From Candidatus Shapirobacteria bacterium (lineage in GTDB: Bacteria > Patescibacteria > Microgenomatia > UBA12405), in assembly GCA_028704885.1 (NCBI GenBank), contig JAQWEN010000001.1, forward strand, positions 186,001 to 250,000: DNA of 64,000 nucleotides. Direction: 5' to 3'. Numbering within the stretch: position 1 is the stretch's first letter; the number at the start of each line of letters is the position of its first letter. Shown here piece after piece: positions 29,796 to 37,580 of the stretch. The position numbers were made by a program, and so were the translations under genes. The notes under the pieces are model-generated. The model had not been told where the DNA came from and made no database searches. It saw only the letters and a list, made by a program, of their open reading frames with translations.

Positions 29796-32519
29796 TTAAT
29801 TTTTTCTTTTGAATATCCAGATGAAGGTAGGGATGAGGAGAGCAAAACCAAGAAATTCAAAGATTTGAGGCCAAAAGACAATGTAGATCTCAGATGTCAG
29901 TTTATCAGATCTCAGTTGGGGAAGCTGCCAGCCGTTGGCCCAGTTGTTGATTAAAACGTGGTTTTTTAAAAAGACTGGTTTAATACCTTTGAAATAAAAA
30001 GCGACCCAACCATTATTGTAATTTTCGGAAAAAATTAAAGTTTGATTTTGAAAATTATTAGGAATAGTCATTTTGTAGAGGAAGGAAGAAATTTTATTAT
30101 TTTGAGGATAAGTAACGGTTTGAGATGGAGGGTTAACTTCTTGATTCTTTATTTTGGAATAAAAATCTAAATCGATTTTGTCGATGGTTATATTTTTGAG
30201 TTGGTTATGGGTTTGGTAATTTCCAAGAGAAATATTATCAATACTAATATCAAATCCGGAAAAATCATCCATAGAAGGAACAAAAAAATAATCCCAAGCA
30301 AATTCCTTATTTTTACCAAGCTCCCCATAAACAACGCAAAGGTTATTGTAAATATTTTTGATACAAATTCGAAGCGGCATACCGGAAATATTTTTGGATT
30401 GGAAACCAATTTTAAGACCAATGCTGTGACTAACTTCTGGAAATTCAACAAAACTGCCAGTGTTTGAGTCTTGACTTAAATAATCAATTAAATCTGAATT
30501 TTTAGCTTTGTTCCAATCGATTAAACTGGCATTAAAATCGACCAATCTTTCGCCTTTAAAATTATTACTATTAATAACTCTTTCGTCTTTATTTATTAAT
30601 TGACGGAAAGGGTAACTAATACTGCTTTGATTTTGATTAGTGAAATAATCACCACTGTCAAAGTAGGCCTGATCGTAAAAATTCCATTGATAAGAGGGGG
30701 TAATATTATTGTTGATTTGTTTGATTTTAATAATGCTGGAATTATGATTAATTTTATAAAAATAAAGGTGATCAAAATTTTTTAAAAGAGTGATTTTATT
30801 TTCAATTTCGAGTTGTTTTAAAATATTTTCAATTTCACTTTTAAAAGTAACTTGGTCTTGGTTTTTTAGAGCAGAAGGGATAGAAGTAACATCCCAAAGA
30901 ATGTAATTTAGATTGTATTTTTCGATAGTTTTTAAAAACTTGTCGGTGTCTTTGGTATAGAGGGTATAAAAAAGTTCTCGATAGGCTTCTTCGTTTTGAG
31001 TGCTCCAACGATCAAAATCGCGGTCGAGAATATTTTGTTTTAGGCCAAACCAAATAAAACCAGAACCTTGATAACCCCAACTGTAATATTGCCAACCAGT
31101 AAAATTATTTAAAGGCAGGGGAAGAACTGTACCTTGAGGTTGAGTTTGAGAATATTGCCAAAGTTGAAAATAAGAATCAGGAATTTTTACTTTCATATAG
31201 GGATGAATTAATTGACCTTGAAAGAAAGGAAAGCAAAATATTATTAAACTAGTGATAAAAATTAAAGAGAAAATAAAGTGAAATATTTTTTTGGTAAAAA
31301 CAGTGAAAATTAAATTGAAAATGTTAGCTAAATAAATAGCCAGACTTAGAGAAAAAATAATTGATATTTTAGTAAAAATAAAACGAAAAGCCTCTTCGAG
31401 AATGGGAATTTTGATAAGTAAATCAAAAAACCAACTAAAAGGAGGAGTGTGATTAAGAAGCAAAATAAAAGGGATAAAAAATGTCGGCGAAAGAGCAATT
31501 AGAGTTTTGTTTTTTTGAATAAAAGCGGCAATTAAACCGGAAACAGCCAGAATAAAGACAATAAATCCAATTAGCTCGATTTTAGGGGTTAAATGTTGGT
31601 TCCAGGTGGTAGTTAGATCTTCAAAATTGTGTTTTTGGTGATTGTAAATCTGCCAATTGAAATAGAAACCTTTAATAAGAGAAACATCTTGAATATAACC
31701 GGTTCGGCGGTTTTGAAGGCGGTACTCTTGGGAATAAAGGCGGTTAACTTTACTGTCTTCAGGAATAGAACTGCTGGTTTTAATAAAATAAATATTGGGT
31801 AAAAGCCAAAAAGAATTAAGAACTAAAGTAAAGACTATTAAGGTAATTATTTTTTTAAAACAAAGTAAATTTCGGTTGAGAATGAAATAGAAGAAAAGAA
31901 AAATTAAATAAATACCAAAAAAAGCGTACCAAAGGTGGGCGGCGTAGGCTTGGGGAGTGGCGAGGAGAGTAAAAATAGAAAAGAAAAAGAGATCTGATTT
32001 ATGATGACTTTGAAGATATTTGAGAGTAAAGAGAATAATAAAAGGAAGAAGAGCCCATTGAGTGGGGAACATTTCGAAAGGAACATAAAATTGTTGGAGA
32101 GTGGAGAGATTAAAAATATAGAAAAGGGCGGCGAGAAAAGAAATAAGATTTATAAAAGGAGATTTGTTTTCTTTAAATAAAAATTTAATTAAAAAATAAA
32201 TACCTAAGGGGCCGATAATGAAACAGAGAAAAATGTAGGAATAACGAAGAAAATTAAGTTTAAAAATGAAGCTGGTTAAAAAGAGAAAAATAACCCGGGG
32301 GAGATCGGCCATGTGAGAATGACCGGCAACAGCACCAAGGCCTTGTTCTTGACGCCAGACGCCGGAAAAAAGGCGAGAGAAATTAAGAGAGAAATTAAAT
32401 TCGGGGTGAAGAGTGTCCCAACCGGTCAAAAAAGTGCCGGGAGTGTAGTTAAGAAAGCAGATTAGAACAGTGATTAGAATTAGAGTTAACGGAAATAAAA
32501 TTTTTTTAAATTTAGACAC
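29796..32519 (-). CDS. Large polytopic membrane protein, GT-C glycosyltransferase-like
   Basis: A 907-residue protein with about a dozen membrane helices in the first 430 residues, a long extracytoplasmic region (about 430-870) and a final helix (FEFLGFALLIPTFIWIF). The first loop has TGWDTLHPEFNFSLNFSRL and HSHMADLPRV, acidic residues where GT-C enzymes hold their catalytic Asp. This suggests a lipid-linked sugar transferase similar to arabinofuranosyltransferase/YfhO-type proteins; the substrate is unknown. The start is a GTG with TATCAT six bases upstream. A GATCTCAG-type dispersed repeat is translated near 29884-29917. Confidence 0.7.
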   Translation of the reverse strand: MSKFKKILFPLTLILITVLICFLNYTPGTFLTGWDTLHPEFNFSLNFSRLFSGVWRQEQGLGAVAGHSHMADLPRVIFLFLTSFIFKLNFLRYSYIFLCFIIGPLGIYFLIKFLFKENKSPFINLISFLAALFYIFNLSTLQQFYVPFEMFPTQWALLPFIILFTLKYLQSHHKSDLFFFSIFTLLATPQAYAAHLWYAFFGIYLIFLFFYFILNRNLLCFKKIITLIVFTLVLNSFWLLPNIYFIKTSSSIPEDSKVNRLYSQEYRLQNRRTGYIQDVSLIKGFYFNWQIYNHQKHNFEDLTTTWNQHLTPKIELIGFIVFILAVSGLIAAFIQKNKTLIALSPTFFIPFILLLNHTPPFSWFFDLLIKIPILEEAFRFIFTKISIIFSLSLAIYLANIFNLIFTVFTKKIFHFIFSLIFITSLIIFCFPFFQGQLIHPYMKVKIPDSYFQLWQYSQTQPQGTVLPLPLNNFTGWQYYSWGYQGSGFIWFGLKQNILDRDFDRWSTQNEEAYRELFYTLYTKDTDKFLKTIEKYNLNYILWDVTSIPSALKNQDQVTFKSEIENILKQLEIENKITLLKNFDHLYFYKINHNSSIIKIKQINNNITPSYQWNFYDQAYFDSGDYFTNQNQSSISYPFRQLINKDERVINSNNFKGERLVDFNASLIDWNKAKNSDLIDYLSQDSNTGSFVEFPEVSHSIGLKIGFQSKNISGMPLRICIKNIYNNLCVVYGELGKNKEFAWDYFFVPSMDDFSGFDISIDNISLGNYQTHNQLKNITIDKIDLDFYSKIKNQEVNPPSQTVTYPQNNKISSFLYKMTIPNNFQNQTLIFSENYNNGWVAFYFKGIKPVFLKNHVLINNWANGWQLPQLRSDKLTSEIYIVFWPQIFEFLGFALLIPTFIWIFKRKN

Positions 32520-32542
32520 TGATTAATGATAGCAAAAAAGAG

Positions 32543-32609
32543 AAAAGGCCGGGGTTTGTATGAGTTTTGATCGTGAGATCAAAGTTGTCATACAAACCTA
32601 CCGGCCTTT
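32543..32609 (-). terminator. Long hairpin terminator of the 33615-32644 gene
   Basis: AAAGGCCGG/CCGGCCTTT encloses GGTTTGTATGA/TCATACAAACC and TTGATC/GATCAA, giving a very long near-continuous stem. It is followed on the minus strand by TTTTCTC. Confidence 0.8.
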
Positions 32610-32643
32610 AATTAAAGTTAACTTGTGTTAACTTGGGTAGTTG

Positions 32644-33615
32644 TTATTTGGTTTCGATTGCGGGGAGGATGATAGCACTGGCATCAATCTTACTATTAAT
32701 AATAGTAGGAGTGTTAGTGCCAAGCTTGGTGTAGCCATTGAAAAAGCGAACTGCCTTGAAGTTACCGTTTGTCAACTTATCGTTGATAAGAGTAGCAACA
32801 TCATTTGCAGTAGCATTTTCAATAGTGTAGCAACCCCACTCGGTCCAGATGTATGTGTCTGATGTCAAATAAATGACATCGGCGGTTGATTCTTTCGAGT
32901 CGTAGGCTGGAGTCTTCTTACTGTTGTTGTCGTTATCAAAGATAGCGACGTCGCCAGAAATTAAAGTTCCTGCCTTGGCTAAGAACCAGCTTTTTGAGGG
33001 TTGATCAAGGCCGATGGAGATGGGAACGGTTTCAATTGGGGTGATAGTTGTGCCTGTAGTTGTGGCTGCGGTGGTTTCAACAGTTGTGGCTGCGGTGGTT
33101 TCAACAGTTGTGGCTGCGGTGGTTTCAACAGTTGTGGCTGCGGTGGTTTCAACAGTTGTGCCTGCAGTAAAACTATTGGCTAACAAAATGCAGCCAACAA
33201 TCAATACCGGAAGAACAAAACTTGTCAAACCACCCCCAAGAAACCAATACTTTAAGGCTTTGCCGACTTTGAATTTGGTGGTCCCCAAAGTGACTTCGAG
33301 AATCCAGAAAATAGAACCAACAATGACCATGACGGTGCCGATGAAAGGGAAGATTGCAACCCAGCTCATGAAGAGTGGGAAGGCAATCAAACTGAAGATC
33401 ATAGCAACGATGGAAACGAGAATGAGAATGATCGGGGCAACAAAATTTTTGTACATACCAATACCTCCTAGTATTTGGTTTTTGAAGTAAATCAAAAGTT
33501 TTTTGATGTTTTTTGTCGGTTCATATGGTCTTCCACAATTCCAACAAAAAATGGCCGATGCATTTCTGGTTTTTGAGCCGCACTTTAGGCATTCGTATGC
33601 CGGTTTAGTGCTCAT
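32644..33615 (-). CDS. Zinc-ribbon membrane protein with Thr-rich repeat stalk
   Basis: A 323-residue protein. Residues 9-27 form a zinc ribbon (CLKCGS...CWNCGRP). Three to four membrane helices follow (about 58-150). Then comes a stalk of four perfect eight-residue repeats VETTAATT (about 153-190), and an extracytoplasmic domain of about 125 residues (GLDQPSKSWFLAKAGTLISGD, DVIYLTSDTYIWTEWGCYTIEN). The domain family is not recognised. GGAAGGAGGT precedes the ATG. A second AGGAGGT lies seven bases before Met54 and could start a form without the zinc ribbon. It has a promoter at 33864-33892 and a 240-base structured leader. Confidence 0.78.
   Translation of the reverse strand: MSTKPAYECLKCGSKTRNASAIFCWNCGRPYEPTKNIKKLLIYFKNQILGGIGMYKNFVAPIILILVSIVAMIFSLIAFPLFMSWVAIFPFIGTVMVIVGSIFWILEVTLGTTKFKVGKALKYWFLGGGLTSFVLPVLIVGCILLANSFTAGTTVETTAATTVETTAATTVETTAATTVETTAATTTGTTITPIETVPISIGLDQPSKSWFLAKAGTLISGDVAIFDNDNNSKKTPAYDSKESTADVIYLTSDTYIWTEWGCYTIENATANDVATLINDKLTNGNFKAVRFFNGYTKLGTNTPTIINSKIDASAIILPAIETK
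33059..33154 (-). repeat. 24-base coding repeat, four identical units
   Basis: Four consecutive identical 24-base units encode VETTAATT in the stalk of the membrane protein. Identity at the DNA level indicates recent expansion or a slippage-prone length-variable tract. Confidence 0.9.
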
Positions 33616-33857
33616 TCAAAAACACCTCCTTCCTTTTGAAGCGGGCCTACCGAATGGTTTCCCATGCTTCTTGTATATAAACAAACTCTACCTGATGGTA
33701 AGTCTGATAACTGAAAATTAGAAGTTAATTTTCAAATATCAGACTTACTTTAAGGTATTCAAATAACAACTATTTTTTAAAGTACTGCGTAGAGGGGGAA
33801 GTAAGCGCAAATGCCTGCTTTCACTAAACGCTAGTTAATAATCTAGATGATTATTAT
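33616..33857 (-). promoter_or_regulatory. Structured 5' leader of the 33615-32644 gene
   Basis: About 240 bases between the promoter and ATG hold no gene. They contain a strong hairpin with 12-base arms (GTAAGTCTGATA/TATCAGACTTAC, 33698-33747) extended by GAAAATTA/TTAATTTTC, and a long-range CTCTAC/GTAGAG pairing enclosing it. The leader ends in GGAAGGAGGT. A regulatory RNA is possible; I match it to no known class. Confidence 0.45.
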
Positions 33858-33863
33858 GCCTGG

Positions 33864-33892
33864 AGTGTATCATTTAATATCAATAAAGTCAA
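33864..33892 (-). promoter_or_regulatory. Promoter for 33615-32644
   Basis: TTGACT and TACACT with a 17-base spacer on the minus strand. CTATCCTATAA lies immediately upstream of the -35 box, as in the small-gene cassettes. Confidence 0.8.
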
Positions 33893-33917
33893 GTTATAGG
33901 ATAGTTTTAAAGAAAAT

Positions 33918-33984
33918 ATACCGATAAATCAGTATCGTGTTTTAAGGCAAAATTTGTCATTTTATTTCAAATTTAGACCTTAAA
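33918..33984 (-). other. Two-hairpin element, copy 2
   Basis: Same layout as 8583-8649: a 44-base hairpin (TTTAAGG/CCTTAAA outer stem, AAATTTG/CAAATTT inner stem, 11-base loop) and, five bases away, an 18-base hairpin ATACTGAT/ATCGGTAT. Outer stems differ in sequence from copy 1 but still pair. It follows directly after a terminator and precedes the promoter at 33864. Confidence 0.6.
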
Positions 33985-33988
33985 AAAC

Positions 33989-34010
33989 GAAAAAGCCCCG
34001 GGGAGGGGCT
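33989..34010 (-). terminator. Terminator of the tandem non-coding transcript
   Basis: AGCCCC/GGGGCT stem with a five-base loop followed by TTTTCGTTTTTT on the minus strand. Confidence 0.85.
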
Positions 34011-34017
34011 TTCTAAT

Positions 34018-34090
34018 ATTAAAGATAAAGGAGAAACGGGGTGCGAAACTCTAGAGGAGCCACACTCCAAATCTCTCCTTTGTCTTTAAT
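34018..34090. repeat. Tandem structured unit A
   Basis: Flanking stem ATTAAAGA/TCTTTAAT encloses the 55-base core, which begins AAAGGAGAAACGGGGTGCG and ends CTCTCCTTT. Inside, GGGGTG can pair with CACTCC and GGAG with CTCC as alternatives. Confidence 0.8.
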
Positions 34091-34092
34091 TT

Positions 34093-34165
34093 AAATTGTT
34101 CAAAGGAGAAACGGGGTGCGAAACTCTAGAGGAGCCACACTCCAAATCTCTCCTTTGAACAATTT
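34093..34165. repeat. Tandem structured unit B
   Basis: Core identical to unit A over 55 bases, but the flanking stem is AAATTGTTC/GAACAATTT. The different yet complementary flanks indicate selection on pairing rather than simple duplication. Confidence 0.8.
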
Positions 34166-34204
34166 GTTATTTAAAAGTACGAATTATTGAATAATTCTAA
34201 TGTT

Positions 34205-34233
34205 ATTATAGTTCTATTATAGGCTCTTGTCAA
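34205..34233 (-). promoter_or_regulatory. Consensus sigma-70 promoter of the non-coding locus
   Basis: TTGACA, 17 bases, TATAAT on the minus strand: both hexamers perfect. No gene follows within the transcript before the terminator. The remaining stretch 34234-34359 is AT-rich with nothing I can name. Confidence 0.85.
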
Positions 34234-34359
34234 GTAGTAAGTAATTTAATAATTAGGCACAAAATAGGGTTTTAATAAGATTATGTATCATAAAAAGAAT
34301 AGTTATGGGTGTAAATTGATTTATATAAAAATACATACTTATGATGTATTTAAACTTAA

Positions 34360-34446
34360 TTTAAATTCTCATTACAAATTTTTTATGTCTGGTGAATGTG
34401 CGGCGCACGTTCAAGGCCACAAAAAATTGCAATTTCGAATTTAAAT
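34360..34446. repeat. Palindromic interspersed repeat, copy 3
   Basis: Core TGAATGTGCG-G-CGCACGTTCA with AT-rich arms ATTTAAATTC/GAATTTAAAT. It lies just beyond the 3' end of the galU-type gene at 34453. It is the most diverged of the three copies, with both core flanks changed together (T and A instead of C and G). Confidence 0.7.
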
Positions 34447-34452
34447 TGAAGA

Positions 34453-35325
34453 TTATTTTCTTAAAAATCGGAGCAAATCGTCTTTTAGCTTTGGATCTTG
34501 GAGGGCAAGGGTGATATTAGCTTTGAGCCAGCGGAGAGGGTCACCAGTGGTGAGCCAATCTTCATCACCTTCAAAGCTTTCGGTTAAAACAATATCGGTT
34601 TTGGCTAGGGTATTACTGGCGTCAGAAAACCATAATTCGCCGTCTCTTGATAAGCCTTGTTGTTCTAAAATGGCAAAAAGCTTGGAAGTAGCCACAAAAC
34701 GACCACCCTGAGCAAAAGTTGAAGGAGCCTGGTCAGCTGGTAATTTTTCAAGCATGGCTGAGAGTCGGTGAGGATATTTGGGATCATCGACATATTGGGC
34801 GGCGCCGTAACGAGAGATTTCTTCTTTGCCGACATCTTTGACAGCGATGACTTCACTGGCTTGATATTTTTCAAAAGTGGCAATCATTTTTGATAAAAAT
34901 TGACCAGGGACAGCTTCGACAGTTAAATCATCGCCATACATATAAACGAAAGGATCTGAAGCGATAAATTCTTTGGCGGCCAAAAGCGGGGAGCCGGTGC
35001 CATAAGGCAGATTGGCTGGCTGGGTGATAAAAGTGAGCTTGGCCTTGGCCCAAATCGATTTAAGACTGTCTAGATATTCAATTTTGTTGTTTTCGAGAAG
35101 ATATTTTTCCAAATTTTCATCTGGGGAAAAATAATCTTGAATTTTAGTTTCACCACTACGAATAACGATGGCAATATCAGTAATACCAGCACCAATAGCT
35201 TCTTCAATTAAATATTGGATGTTTGGTTTAGATAAAATAGGAACTAGTTCTTTTGGGTAGGCTTTGACGACCGGTAAAAATCGGGTACCCCTTCCGGCAG
35301 CGGCAATAACTGCTTTAGTTATCAT
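34453..35325 (-). CDS. galU: UTP--glucose-1-phosphate uridylyltransferase, paralogue 2
   Basis: A 290-residue nucleotidyltransferase forming UDP-glucose. The signature AAGRGTRFLPVVKAYPKELVPI (N terminus, shown as AAGRGTRFLP and KAYPKELVPI) and the substrate loop QPANLPYGTGSPLLAAKEF and YMYGDDL are visible. The usual T in FLP.TK is V. It is a close paralogue of the upstream gene (35426-36310), from which it is separated by 100 bases of palindromic repeat. It lacks a clear promoter of its own, so transcription from the upstream copy is likely. Confidence 0.93.
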   Translation of the reverse strand: MITKAVIAAAGRGTRFLPVVKAYPKELVPILSKPNIQYLIEEAIGAGITDIAIVIRSGETKIQDYFSPDENLEKYLLENNKIEYLDSLKSIWAKAKLTFITQPANLPYGTGSPLLAAKEFIASDPFVYMYGDDLTVEAVPGQFLSKMIATFEKYQASEVIAVKDVGKEEISRYGAAQYVDDPKYPHRLSAMLEKLPADQAPSTFAQGGRFVATSKLFAILEQQGLSRDGELWFSDASNTLAKTDIVLTESFEGDEDWLTTGDPLRWLKANITLALQDPKLKDDLLRFLRK

Positions 35326-35425
35326 AAATAAAACCCCTCCGCCCTTCGGGCACCTCCCCTTGATGAAAGGGAGGCTTTAATTGTAGATTTTAGCCCTCCA
35401 TTTTCAAGGGAGGGTAGGGTGGGTT
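35326..35425. repeat. GC-rich palindromic spacer between the galU paralogues
   Basis: Three nested hairpins: GCCC/GGGC, CTCCC..TT/AA..GGGAG and CCCTCC/GGAGGG, within outer AAACCC/GGGTTT-like ends. It is much more GC-rich than its surroundings and resembles small palindromic elements seen in intergenic DNA of many bacteria. The hairpins at 2462-2506 share the CTCCC/GGGGAG part. Confidence 0.65.
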
Positions 35426-36310
35426 TCATTTTAAGGATTGAATAAATTGAGTTAAATCGTCTTTGAATTTGGGGTCGTTGAGAGCGACAGTGATATTGGC
35501 TTCAAGCCAGCGAAGAGGATCGCCTGTAGTCATCCAATCTTCTTCTCCTTCGAAAGCTTGAGTTAAAACAACATCATTTTTAGCCATATTATTGTTAGCA
35601 TCGGCCAACCAAAGTTCATTGCCTAGACCAGTGGATTGGTTTTCAAGAATGTTAATTATTTTATTAGAAATAATGAAACGACCGCCTTGACCAAAAGTGG
35701 ATGGAGCCTGATCGGCGGGAAGTTTTTCTAACATGGCGGAAATGCGATGAGGATATTTGGGATCTTCGATATATTGGGCGGAGCCGTAACGAGAAATTTC
35801 TTCGCGGCCAACGTCTTTGACAGCAATGACTGAAGCGGGTTGATATTGATTAAAAGTGGCCAGCATTTTTGATAAAAATTGACCAGGGACAGGTTCGACG
35901 GTTAAATCATCGCCGAACATATAAACAAAATCATCTTGACCAATAAATTCTTTGGCAGCTAAAACAGGGGAGCCGTTTCCATAAGGAAGATTAGCTGGCT
36001 GGGCAATAAAAGTTAGTTTGGCTTTTGACCAAATGGCTTTTAAACTGTCGAGATAAGCCAATTTATTATTTTGAACCAAATAATTTTCAAGATCTTGATC
36101 AGGGGTGAAATATTTTTCAATGGAATTTTCACCTAATCGATGAATAATGGCAATTTCAGTGATGCCAGCGCCAATAGCTTCTTCAATTAAATATTGAATA
36201 TTTGGTTTAGAAAGAATGGGAACTAGTTCTTTTGGATAAGATTTAACAACTGGAAGAAAACGAGTGCCTCGGCCAGCGGCAGCAATGACGGCCTTAGTAA
36301 TGTTAGTCAT
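35426..36310 (-). CDS. galU: UTP--glucose-1-phosphate uridylyltransferase, paralogue 1
   Basis: A 294-residue paralogue of the gene at 34453-35325, with the same motifs (AAGRGTRFLPVVKSYPKEL, NLPYGNGSPVLAAKEF, YMFGDDLTVEPVPGQF). The two differ mainly in residues 55-95 and 205-240, around the sugar-binding side, so a different sugar preference is possible. Both retain the pyrophosphorylase core. The encoded enzyme would supply UDP-sugars for surface glycans together with the nearby glycosyltransferases. Confidence 0.93.
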   Translation of the reverse strand: MTNITKAVIAAAGRGTRFLPVVKSYPKELVPILSKPNIQYLIEEAIGAGITEIAIIHRLGENSIEKYFTPDQDLENYLVQNNKLAYLDSLKAIWSKAKLTFIAQPANLPYGNGSPVLAAKEFIGQDDFVYMFGDDLTVEPVPGQFLSKMLATFNQYQPASVIAVKDVGREEISRYGSAQYIEDPKYPHRISAMLEKLPADQAPSTFGQGGRFIISNKIINILENQSTGLGNELWLADANNNMAKNDVVLTQAFEGEEDWMTTGDPLRWLEANITVALNDPKFKDDLTQFIQSLK

Positions 36311-36342
36311 ATTTAGAAAATAATAACATATTGACGATTGTG

Positions 36343-36413
36343 CAGGTCCGCCAGGAGTTGAACCTGGAAAAGCAGTTTTGGAGACTGCTGTGATACCATT
36401 TCACCACAGACCT
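36343..36413 (-). tRNA. tRNA-Trp (CCA)
   Basis: Seven-base acceptor stem AGGTCTG/CGGACCT, anticodon loop CTCCAAA with anticodon CCA, T-arm with GGTTCAACTCC. The discriminator is G and the 3' CCA is not encoded. Confidence 0.95.
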
Positions 36414-36425
36414 AAGAATTAACTG

Positions 36426-36498
36426 TGGACCCAAGGGGACTCGAACCCCTGACCTTCCCCATGCCATGGGGACGCGCTACCAACTACGCTATGGGCCC
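36426..36498 (-). tRNA. tRNA-Ala (GGC)
   Basis: Acceptor GGGCCCA/TGGGTCC contains the G3-U70 pair that defines alanine identity. The anticodon loop ATGGCAT gives anticodon GGC. The T-loop is GGTTCGAGTCC. CCA is not encoded. Confidence 0.96.
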
Positions 36499-36544
36499 TA
36501 AAAAGGATTAGTTATTTTACCAAATTTATGATAAATTGGTTCAA

Positions 36545-37099
36545 ATGATAATAATTGGAATTACAGGAACCAATGGAGCCGGAAAGGGGACGATTGTCGA
36601 ATATTTAGTCGAAAAGAAAGGTTTTAAACATTTTTCAGCTAGAGCTTTTTTGGTAGAAGAAATTGAAAGACGAGGATTAGAAAATAGTCGGGACAATATG
36701 GTGATGGTAGCCAATGAATTGAGAGCTAAAAACAGTTCAAGCTTTGTAGTGGATGAACTTTTTAAAAGAGCCTTAGAATCGGGACAAAATTGCATAATTG
36801 AGAGTATTAGAACGCCAGGGGAAATTGAATCTTTAAGAAAAAAAGGAAATTTTACTTTATTGGCGGTCGATGCTGATCCGAAAATTAGATACGAAAGAAT
36901 AGTGAAAAGATCAACAACTACCGATGATATAAGTTTTGAAAAATTTTTGGCTGATGAAGAACGCGAAATGAGTTCGGAAGATCCAAATAAACAGAATTTA
37001 AAAAAATGTATTGCGATGGCGGATTTTACAATCGTGAATAATAAAGATATTAATTATTTAAATCAACAAATTGAAGAAATATATGACCAAATTAAATAA
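36545..37099 (+). CDS. P-loop nucleotide kinase-like protein
   Basis: A 184-residue AAA_18/dephospho-CoA kinase-like protein. I choose the ATG at 36545 (MIIIGITGTNGAGKGT) over an upstream TTG. The P-loop is GTNGAGKGT (about 7-15), and CIIESIRTPGEIESLR with the following VDADPKIRYERIVKR fits a nucleotide or coenzyme monophosphate kinase with lid. It overlaps the dCMP deaminase gene by 17 bases, which suggests a nucleotide substrate. The exact substrate is unknown. Confidence 0.75.
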   Translation: MIIIGITGTNGAGKGTIVEYLVEKKGFKHFSARAFLVEEIERRGLENSRDNMVMVANELRAKNSSSFVVDELFKRALESGQNCIIESIRTPGEIESLRKKGNFTLLAVDADPKIRYERIVKRSTTTDDISFEKFLADEEREMSSEDPNKQNLKKCIAMADFTIVNNKDINYLNQQIEEIYDQIK

Positions 37100-37571
37100 A
37101 AGACCTACTTGGGATGAATATTTTATTAAAATTGCGGCATTGGTTTCTGAAAGATCGACTTGTTTAAGACATCATGTGGGAGCGATTATTGTCAAAGATC
37201 GAAGAGTTTTAACTACTGGTTACAACGGAGCACCGGCTGGAGTTAAAGATTGTTTGGAACTTGGTTGTTTAAGAAATCAATTAAATATTCCTTCCGGTGA
37301 AAGACATGAAATTTGTCGAGCTATTCATGGTGAACAAAATGCCATTATTCAAGCTGCCAAATATGGTGAAGATGTTTCTGGTGGAACAATTTATTGTACC
37401 CACAGTCCGTGTATTATTTGTACAAAAATGATGATTAATGCTGGGATTAAAAAAATTGTAACTTATGGTAACTATCCTGATATTGGCGGAGTTCAAGAAT
37501 TGTTAAAAGAAGCGGGAGTGGAATTTGTCTTAGTTGAAAAACCAGGAGAAAAGATAAACTTTTTGGATTAG
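37083..37571 (+). CDS. Deoxycytidylate (dCMP) deaminase
   Basis: A zinc deaminase of 162 residues that makes dUMP, the ThyX substrate, from dCMP. Signatures are RPTWDEYFIKIAALVSERSTC, GAIIVKDRRVLTTGYNGAP, the zinc motif HGEQNAI (usually HAEQNAI, here with Gly after His) and HSPCIICTKMMINAGI. The ATG at 37083 is preferred because it gives the family N terminus; the longer frame begins with TTG. It overlaps the upstream kinase gene. Confidence 0.92.
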   Translation: MTKLNKRPTWDEYFIKIAALVSERSTCLRHHVGAIIVKDRRVLTTGYNGAPAGVKDCLELGCLRNQLNIPSGERHEICRAIHGEQNAIIQAAKYGEDVSGGTIYCTHSPCIICTKMMINAGIKKIVTYGNYPDIGGVQELLKEAGVEFVLVEKPGEKINFLD

Positions 37572-37580
37572 AATTAATTT

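Larger units (their letters stand above)
33989..34198 (-). ncRNA. Predicted non-coding RNA with two tandem structured units
   Basis: A perfect-consensus promoter (34205-34233) and a terminator (33989-34010) delimit a transcript of about 210 bases with no reading frame of note. It contains two copies of a 55-base core (34027-34081 and 34102-34156), each closed by a different but self-complementary flanking stem. I match it to no known RNA class. Two positions pair as G-U if read on the plus strand and as A-C or C-A on the minus strand, which leaves the functional strand open; promoter and terminator favour minus. Confidence 0.55.

Noticed and set aside
33001..33183. Plus-strand Cys/Gly-rich repeat protein
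   Set aside because: It is the reverse-strand reading of the VETTAATT repeat of the minus-strand gene, without a ribosome site.
34027..34081. GGGGTGC in the core as a TPP riboswitch
   Set aside because: The second TPP-conserved half (CTGAGA and the following helix motifs) is absent, and no thiamine gene follows.
34018..34165. Two direct repeats resembling a short CRISPR array
   Set aside because: Only two units, each 55 bases with internal pairing and self-complementary flanks; no spacer of fixed length and no cas gene nearby.
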